The notes beneath the pieces are model-generated. The model was given only the letters and a program-made list of their open reading frames with translations, was not told the DNA's origin and made no database searches. A DNA stretch of 16,887 bases from Lachnospiraceae bacterium. GTDB taxonomy: Bacteria > Bacillota > Clostridia > Lachnospirales > Lachnospiraceae. This document shows, piece by piece, positions 13,175 to 16,887 of this stretch. The translations under genes were made by a program, and so were the position numbers. Location: assembly GCA_019424135.1 (NCBI GenBank), contig JAHYZZ010000029.1, positions 1-16,887 of the forward strand. The letters run 5' to 3'. Positions within the stretch are counted from its first letter, which is position 1. Each line of letters begins with the position of its first letter.

Positions 13175-15562
13175 TCAGGACACATGTAAAGCGTGCTCCT
13201 CAGCGTATTTTTTGATGTTCGAAGCATTAGCAACCTTTTCTATACGCCCCTCTTCCACTACGACCAGAGTAGGTGCCTGTATGACTTTGTACTTCTTGAC
13301 CAATTCTTTATTTTCCTGTGCGTCGATTACTTCATACTTTATATGAGCTTCCTCCAACGCCTTCTTTGCAATGACACAGTTCGGGCAGGTTTTCGTCGTA
13401 AAAAGCAGCGCTTTGATCTCTTTTTCACCATCCTGCTTTTGAAGCCCCTCATTTCCGGATTCGGACCATTTTGCATGTCCATGGAAAGTGGAATGTGTCA
13501 GATCATATACTTTTCTATCCTTAAATTCCTGAGTTTTTCCATCATTCCAGTTTTGAACTGGCCGGTAATAGCCAGTGATTCGACTATAAACCTCTGTCGT
13601 CTCCCCGCATTCCGGACATACATACTGTTCCCCATTAATATAACCGTGATTTTTACAAATAGAATACGTTGGCGACATAGTATAGTAAGGAAGTCTGTAA
13701 TTTTCTGCAATCTTGCGCACCAGTGCTGCAGCTGACTGCCAGCTTGGAAGCTTTTCTCCCAGGAACGCATGGAATACCGTACCGGAGGTGTAGAGTGTCT
13801 GCAACTCATCCTGGATATCCAGTGCTTCAAAAATGTCTTCCGTATATCCAACCGGAAGATGGGTACTGTTGGTGTAGTATGGTGTTCCATCGCCTTCTGC
13901 CGCTGTAATGATGTCTGGGAACTGCTCTTTGTCATGTTTTGCAAACCGGTAGGCAGTGGACTCGGCTGGCGTTGCTTCCAGGTTATAAAGATCGCCATAT
14001 TCTTCCTGATATGAAGACAGACGTTCTCGCATATGGGTCAGCACCTTTTTTGAAAACTCCTGCGTTTCTCTATGCGTCATATCCTTACCGATCCATTTTG
14101 CATTCAAGCCTGCTTCATTCATTCCTACCAGGCCGATGGTGGAAAAATGATTTTCAAATGTTCCCAGATAACGCCTTGTGTATGGATATAAGCCTTCCTC
14201 AAGCAGTTTTGTAATGACCGTTCTCTTTACGTGCAGGGAACGTGCGGAAATATCCATCAGGCGGTCCAGTCTGGCAAAAAACTCATCCTCATTGTCACAC
14301 TGATACGCAATCCTTGGCATGTTGATCGTCACAACCCCGACAGATCCCGTACTCTCGCCGCTTCCAAAAAATCCTCCCGACTTCTTGCGAAGCTCTCTTA
14401 AATCCAGACGCAGACGACAGCACATACTCCTGACATCACTTGGCTGCATATCACTGTTGATATAATTTGAAAAATATGGGGTTCCATACTTTGCCGTCAT
14501 CTCAAAAAGAAGCCTGTTATTTTCCGTATCTGACCAGTCAAAATCTTTTGTAATGGAATAGGTGGGAATCGGATACTGGAAACCGCGTCCATGGGCGTCT
14601 CCCTCAATCATAATCTCAATGAACGCCTTATTCACCATGTCCATTTCTTTTTTACAGTCTCCATAAGTAAAATCCATTTCTTTTCCGCCTACAATAGCTG
14701 GAAGATTGGCTAAATCATCCGGAACCGTCCAGTCCAGAGTAATATTAGAAAACGGAGCCTGTGTTCCCCATCTGGATGGCGTATTGACCCCGTAGATAAA
14801 GGATTCAATACATTTCTTTACTTCTGGATAGGTCAGGCCGTCCGCCTTGGCAAAAGGAGCCAGGTAAGTATCAAAGGAAGAGAAAGCCTGTGCTCCTGCC
14901 CACTCATTCTGCATGATACCAAGAAAATTAACCATCTGATTGCAGAGTACGCTTAAATGCCTGGCCGGAGATGAAGATATTTTTCCGGGAATCCCACCAA
15001 GTCCTTCCTGAATCAGCTGTTTCAAAGACCAACCCGCGCAATATCCTGTCAACATTGACAAATCATGAATATGAATATCTGCATTTCTGTGGGCCTGTCC
15101 GATCTCTTCATCATAGATCTCTGACAGCCAGTAGTTCGCGGTGATCGCACCAGAATTACTTAAAATCAGCCCTCCCACGGAATATGTCACTGTTGAATTT
15201 TCCTTCACTCGCCAGTCTCTTACATTTACATAACTGTCAACAATCTCTTTATAATCCAACATCGTGGATTTCAGATTCCGAATTTTTTCCCTTTGCTTTC
15301 TGTATAAGATATAGCCTTTTGCCACATCCGCATATCCGGCCTTAATCAATATAGTTTCCACACTATCCTGAATATCCTCTACCTGGATCAGGCCATCTTT
15401 AATCTTCGGTTCAAAGTCAGCCGTCACCTTTAATGCCAGAAGATCAATGATATCCTGATTATAGTTTTTTTCCTGTGCATGGAATGCCTTCTCGATCGCC
15501 ACACTGATCTTGGAAAGGTCAAACTTTGCGATCTGTCCGTCCCGCTTCATTACCTGATACAT
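13175..15562 (-). CDS. nrdD: Anaerobic (class III) ribonucleoside-triphosphate reductase with fused C-terminal glutaredoxin-like domain
   Basis: NrdD makes deoxyribonucleotides from NTPs under anaerobic conditions using a glycyl radical. The 795-residue protein has an N-terminal ATP-cone (about 3-95) for allosteric control and the ten-stranded barrel core. Candidate active-site cysteines are Cys175 (TGYCAGW) and the Cys381-Cys382 pair (RSMCCRLRLD), with Glu483 in VGMNEAG. The zinc site is Cys636, His639, Cys649 and Cys652. The radical Gly664 lies in RITGYYRP. After the normal end near 690 come a short linker and a thioredoxin-fold domain (about 714-795) with CPNC (726-729) and a cis-Pro-like IQAPT (762-765). 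This adds about 80 residues to the usual length and probably supplies electrons. The start at 15562 has a weak GGGGG ribosome site. A promoter and two NrdR boxes lie directly upstream; nrdG precedes it. Confidence 0.96.
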   Translation of the reverse strand: MYQVMKRDGQIAKFDLSKISVAIEKAFHAQEKNYNQDIIDLLALKVTADFEPKIKDGLIQVEDIQDSVETILIKAGYADVAKGYILYRKQREKIRNLKSTMLDYKEIVDSYVNVRDWRVKENSTVTYSVGGLILSNSGAITANYWLSEIYDEEIGQAHRNADIHIHDLSMLTGYCAGWSLKQLIQEGLGGIPGKISSSPARHLSVLCNQMVNFLGIMQNEWAGAQAFSSFDTYLAPFAKADGLTYPEVKKCIESFIYGVNTPSRWGTQAPFSNITLDWTVPDDLANLPAIVGGKEMDFTYGDCKKEMDMVNKAFIEIMIEGDAHGRGFQYPIPTYSITKDFDWSDTENNRLLFEMTAKYGTPYFSNYINSDMQPSDVRSMCCRLRLDLRELRKKSGGFFGSGESTGSVGVVTINMPRIAYQCDNEDEFFARLDRLMDISARSLHVKRTVITKLLEEGLYPYTRRYLGTFENHFSTIGLVGMNEAGLNAKWIGKDMTHRETQEFSKKVLTHMRERLSSYQEEYGDLYNLEATPAESTAYRFAKHDKEQFPDIITAAEGDGTPYYTNSTHLPVGYTEDIFEALDIQDELQTLYTSGTVFHAFLGEKLPSWQSAAALVRKIAENYRLPYYTMSPTYSICKNHGYINGEQYVCPECGETTEVYSRITGYYRPVQNWNDGKTQEFKDRKVYDLTHSTFHGHAKWSESGNEGLQKQDGEKEIKALLFTTKTCPNCVIAKKALEEAHIKYEVIDAQENKELVKKYKVIQAPTLVVVEEGRIEKVANASNIKKYAEEHALHVS

Positions 15563-15594
15563 ATGATAACCCCCGTTTCTGTCTTGGTCTTTTT

Positions 15595-15624
15595 ATCATA
15601 CCATCATATCCATAAAACCGTCAA
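15595..15624 (-). promoter_or_regulatory. Promoter of nrdD
   Basis: On the minus strand TTGACG (15619-15624, 5 of 6) is followed by 18 bases and TATGAT (15595-15600, 5 of 6). The two NrdR-type palindromes are immediately upstream of the -35. Confidence 0.65.
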
Positions 15625-15632
15625 TAAAAATA

Positions 15633-15644
15633 ACAATATATTGT
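15633..15644. promoter_or_regulatory. NrdR box 1 upstream of nrdD
   Basis: ACAATATATTGT is a perfect palindrome that fits the published NrdR pattern (C-W-ATATAT-W-G with conserved flanks). NrdR is the ATP/dATP-sensing repressor of ribonucleotide reductase genes, and its boxes normally occur as pairs about three helical turns apart. Confidence 0.8.
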
Positions 15645-15664
15645 GCTTTATTTTATTCTTATTC

Positions 15665-15676
15665 ACAATATATTGT
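15665..15676. promoter_or_regulatory. NrdR box 2 upstream of nrdD
   Basis: The same 12-base palindrome is repeated 32 bases from box 1, centre to centre. With flanks, the two boxes form 17-base inverted arms (15629-15645 and 15664-15680). The nrdR gene itself is not in the window. Confidence 0.8.
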
Positions 15677-15689
15677 TATTCTTTTATAT

Positions 15690-16382
15690 TTATATTCCTC
15701 TTAATTCTGCCGATGGCACGTACTTTCTCACCACGTCCAATGCCTGATGCATGATATTTTCATTGTAAGCATGGAGCCCCGGATGGATCAATTCTCCAGA
15801 ATCCTCAAATTGCTGCAGATAATACCTCCTCGCCCCATGAATCCATTTGCCGATCTCCTCAAAATCAGAACGTTGATGAAACTCCTGTACCACCGTAGTC
15901 CGGAATTCAAATTCTACATTTCCTCTCAACAAATACTGGATACTTCGCTCCACCTTCTCAGTATCATATCCATCAATCCCGATGGTCCTTCCATATTTTT
16001 TTCGACAATTTTTGATATCCATTGCCACATAATCCACCAGTCCCTCTTCTACAATTTTCTGAAGCTTATCTGGAAAACTTCCATTGGTATCCAGCTTCAC
16101 CGCATAATCCATATCTTTAAGATTTACTAAAAAACCCTCAATGCCACGTTGGATCAAGGGTTCACCTCCTGATACACAGACCCCGTCCAGGATGCCTTTG
16201 CGCTTCTCAAGAAACGAATAAATTTCCTTCAAAGATATTTCCGGATTCCTGTGCGTATCAATAACCAATGGTGCATTGTGGCAGAACGGACACCTGAAAT
16301 TGCATCCGGCCGTAAACACGGTACAAGCCACCTTCCCAGGATAATCCAACAGCGTAAGCTTTTGCAGACCCTGAACGATCAT
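15690..16382 (-). CDS. nrdG: Anaerobic ribonucleoside-triphosphate reductase activating protein (radical SAM)
   Basis: NrdG uses a [4Fe-4S] cluster and S-adenosylmethionine to create the glycyl radical on NrdD. The 230-residue protein has the cluster motif CNFRCPFC (Cys27, Cys31, Cys34) and the SAM-contacting SGGEP (71-75). It also has LLDYPGKVACTVFTAGC at the N-terminus, usual for the longer clostridial form; the E. coli enzyme is only about 154 residues. A longer frame starts at 16421 inside a palindrome; I chose the ATG at 16382 because AAAGGAGG lies just upstream and the family begins with this motif. It lies upstream of nrdD, the reverse of the common nrdD-nrdG order, and the NrdR boxes fall between the two. 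It could be read from within or upstream of the TetR-type gene. Confidence 0.94.
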   Translation of the reverse strand: MIVQGLQKLTLLDYPGKVACTVFTAGCNFRCPFCHNAPLVIDTHRNPEISLKEIYSFLEKRKGILDGVCVSGGEPLIQRGIEGFLVNLKDMDYAVKLDTNGSFPDKLQKIVEEGLVDYVAMDIKNCRKKYGRTIGIDGYDTEKVERSIQYLLRGNVEFEFRTTVVQEFHQRSDFEEIGKWIHGARRYYLQQFEDSGELIHPGLHAYNENIMHQALDVVRKYVPSAELRGI

Positions 16383-16402
16383 ACTCTTTCCTCCTTTTGT
16401 AC

Positions 16403-16436
16403 GGGGACGGGGAATTTTCAAAAATCCCCCGTCCCC
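16403..16436. repeat. REP-like palindrome (GGGGACGGGG...CCCCGTCCCC)
   Basis: Ten-base arms (16403-16412 and 16427-16436) are perfect inverted repeats. AT-rich inner arms extend the pairing by five more base pairs after one A-C position, leaving a tiny loop. There is no T run on the minus strand, so it is a poor terminator for the TetR gene. GGGGACGG-type palindromes recur between genes in many bacteria as REP-like elements. It lies about 8 bases before the nrdG ribosome site. Confidence 0.55.
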
Positions 16437-16452
16437 AATGACATGATTTCTT

Positions 16453-16887
16453 TTACTTTTTAAAATGCTCCAGCATAATCGGCATACATTTTCTACTATA
16501 CTCTCCCAGAGAATAGCTTCCTCGATTCAGGCACCAGTCTGAAACCAGCGCGCGCTCACACATAGAATAATAATTGGAAATCTCACTCACCGTCATATCT
16601 GCCCGTATCTCGCCGCGTTTCTGCCCTTCTTCCACGACTCTGGTCAACAGTTTATAATATTTCCTATTCTGATCCAACAGATTCCTCTCCCCTTGAGAAA
16701 CCAGCTGGGTCGAATACAACGACGCCAACAAATCAATACTGATCCTCTCCTCCATCATCGTATGCGTCTTATAATTCATATACAACAATTTTTCAAAACT
16801 ATTCATATCCGGGTCCATGGCCGCCTCAAGCTCGTCATAATATTCATCCAGAATCAGCGATAACGTATTCAACAATTCATCCTTTGT
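16453..16887 (-). CDS. TetR/AcrR-family transcriptional regulator, C-terminal part (runs off right edge)
   Basis: Only the ligand-binding part is visible, about 144 residues; the DNA-binding helix-turn-helix would lie beyond 16887. The sequence opens in frame at the edge with TKDELLNTLSLILDEYYDEL, the usual link from the HTH to helix 4 in this family. It continues with long amphipathic helices, including YYKLLTRVVEEGQKRGEIR and SEISNYYSMCERALVSDWCL. No start codon is claimed; a TTG at 16875 is inside the frame and is not the true start. The ligand and targets are unknown. It reads toward nrdG with a 70-base spacer holding the palindrome at 16403-16436. The family call is moderately secure because the HTH is missing. 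Confidence 0.75.
   Translation of the reverse strand, partial: TKDELLNTLSLILDEYYDELEAAMDPDMNSFEKLLYMNYKTHTMMEERISIDLLASLYSTQLVSQGERNLLDQNRKYYKLLTRVVEEGQKRGEIRADMTVSEISNYYSMCERALVSDWCLNRGSYSLGEYSRKCMPIMLEHFKK

Noticed and set aside
13498..13998. Minus-strand 166-codon frame inside nrdD
   Set aside because: Out-of-frame shadow of nrdD; nrdD is intact with all motifs, so there is no sign of a second gene or a frameshift.
16383..16421. Extended N-terminus of NrdG from 16421
   Set aside because: It would translate half of the REP-like palindrome and the ribosome site; relatives start at the ATG at 16382.
16453..16875. Complete 140-residue protein starting at a TTG at 16875
   Set aside because: The frame is open to the window edge and the first residues match the region after the HTH in TetR proteins, so this is a truncated view of a longer gene.

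Overview
The window looks like chromosomal DNA of an anaerobic, low-to-mid GC Clostridia member, most likely a gut Lachnospiraceae. The grounds are a pyruvate:ferredoxin oxidoreductase, an oxygen-independent class III ribonucleotide reductase with its activase, a membrane pyrophosphatase of the K+-dependent type, a Firmicutes-type ecfA1-ecfA2-ecfT-truA unit, strong AGGAGG ribosome binding sites, and an aryl-sulfate sulfotransferase of the kind reported from intestinal Eubacterium. The assignment is by gene content only. I see no phage, insertion sequence, CRISPR array, tRNA or rRNA. Fifteen of the sixteen genes lie on the minus strand; only a GntR-type regulator is on the plus strand.

Layout from left to right, minus strand unless stated. 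The 5' part of nifJ with its promoter (1-656). A two-gene metal-chaperone unit (724-2698): a His-rich G3E (CobW-like) GTPase, then a second G3E GTPase fused to a YcgQ-like C-terminal domain. hppA, the membrane pyrophosphatase (2912-4894), followed by a GC-rich hairpin. The ECF transporter core ecfA1-ecfA2-ecfT with truA (4975-8249), with a consensus promoter and no substrate-binding S subunit nearby. A cyclophilin (8402-8920) with its own promoter and terminator. An anchored aryl-sulfate sulfotransferase (9002-10666). A 206-residue protein with cysteine-peptidase-like features (10732-11352), whose predicted mRNA begins with a hairpin. proC (11431-12225) diverging from a GntR/FCD regulator (12445-13104, plus strand). 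nrdD (13175-15562) and nrdG (15690-16382). The C-terminal part of a TetR-type regulator (16453 to the right edge).

The most informative regulation is in the spacers. The proC/GntR spacer has two back-to-back sigma-A-type promoters and four GTATAC half-palindromic cores in two pairs. Both pairs have the same 19-bp spacing, one at each start point, which suggests that the regulator represses itself and proC. The spacer upstream of nrdD carries two perfect 12-bp palindromes 32 bp apart that fit the NrdR box. They lie after nrdG, so NrdR would control nrdD separately from its activase. NrdD also carries a fused C-terminal glutaredoxin-like domain with a CPNC site, probably a built-in reductant.

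Most genes are ordinary core functions. The parts most worth following up are the operator architecture at proC, the GTPase-YcgQ fusion beside a His-rich GTPase, the sulfotransferase neighbourhood with the unassigned peptidase-like protein, and a REP-like palindrome upstream of nrdG. I found no complete, clearly undescribed multi-gene system.
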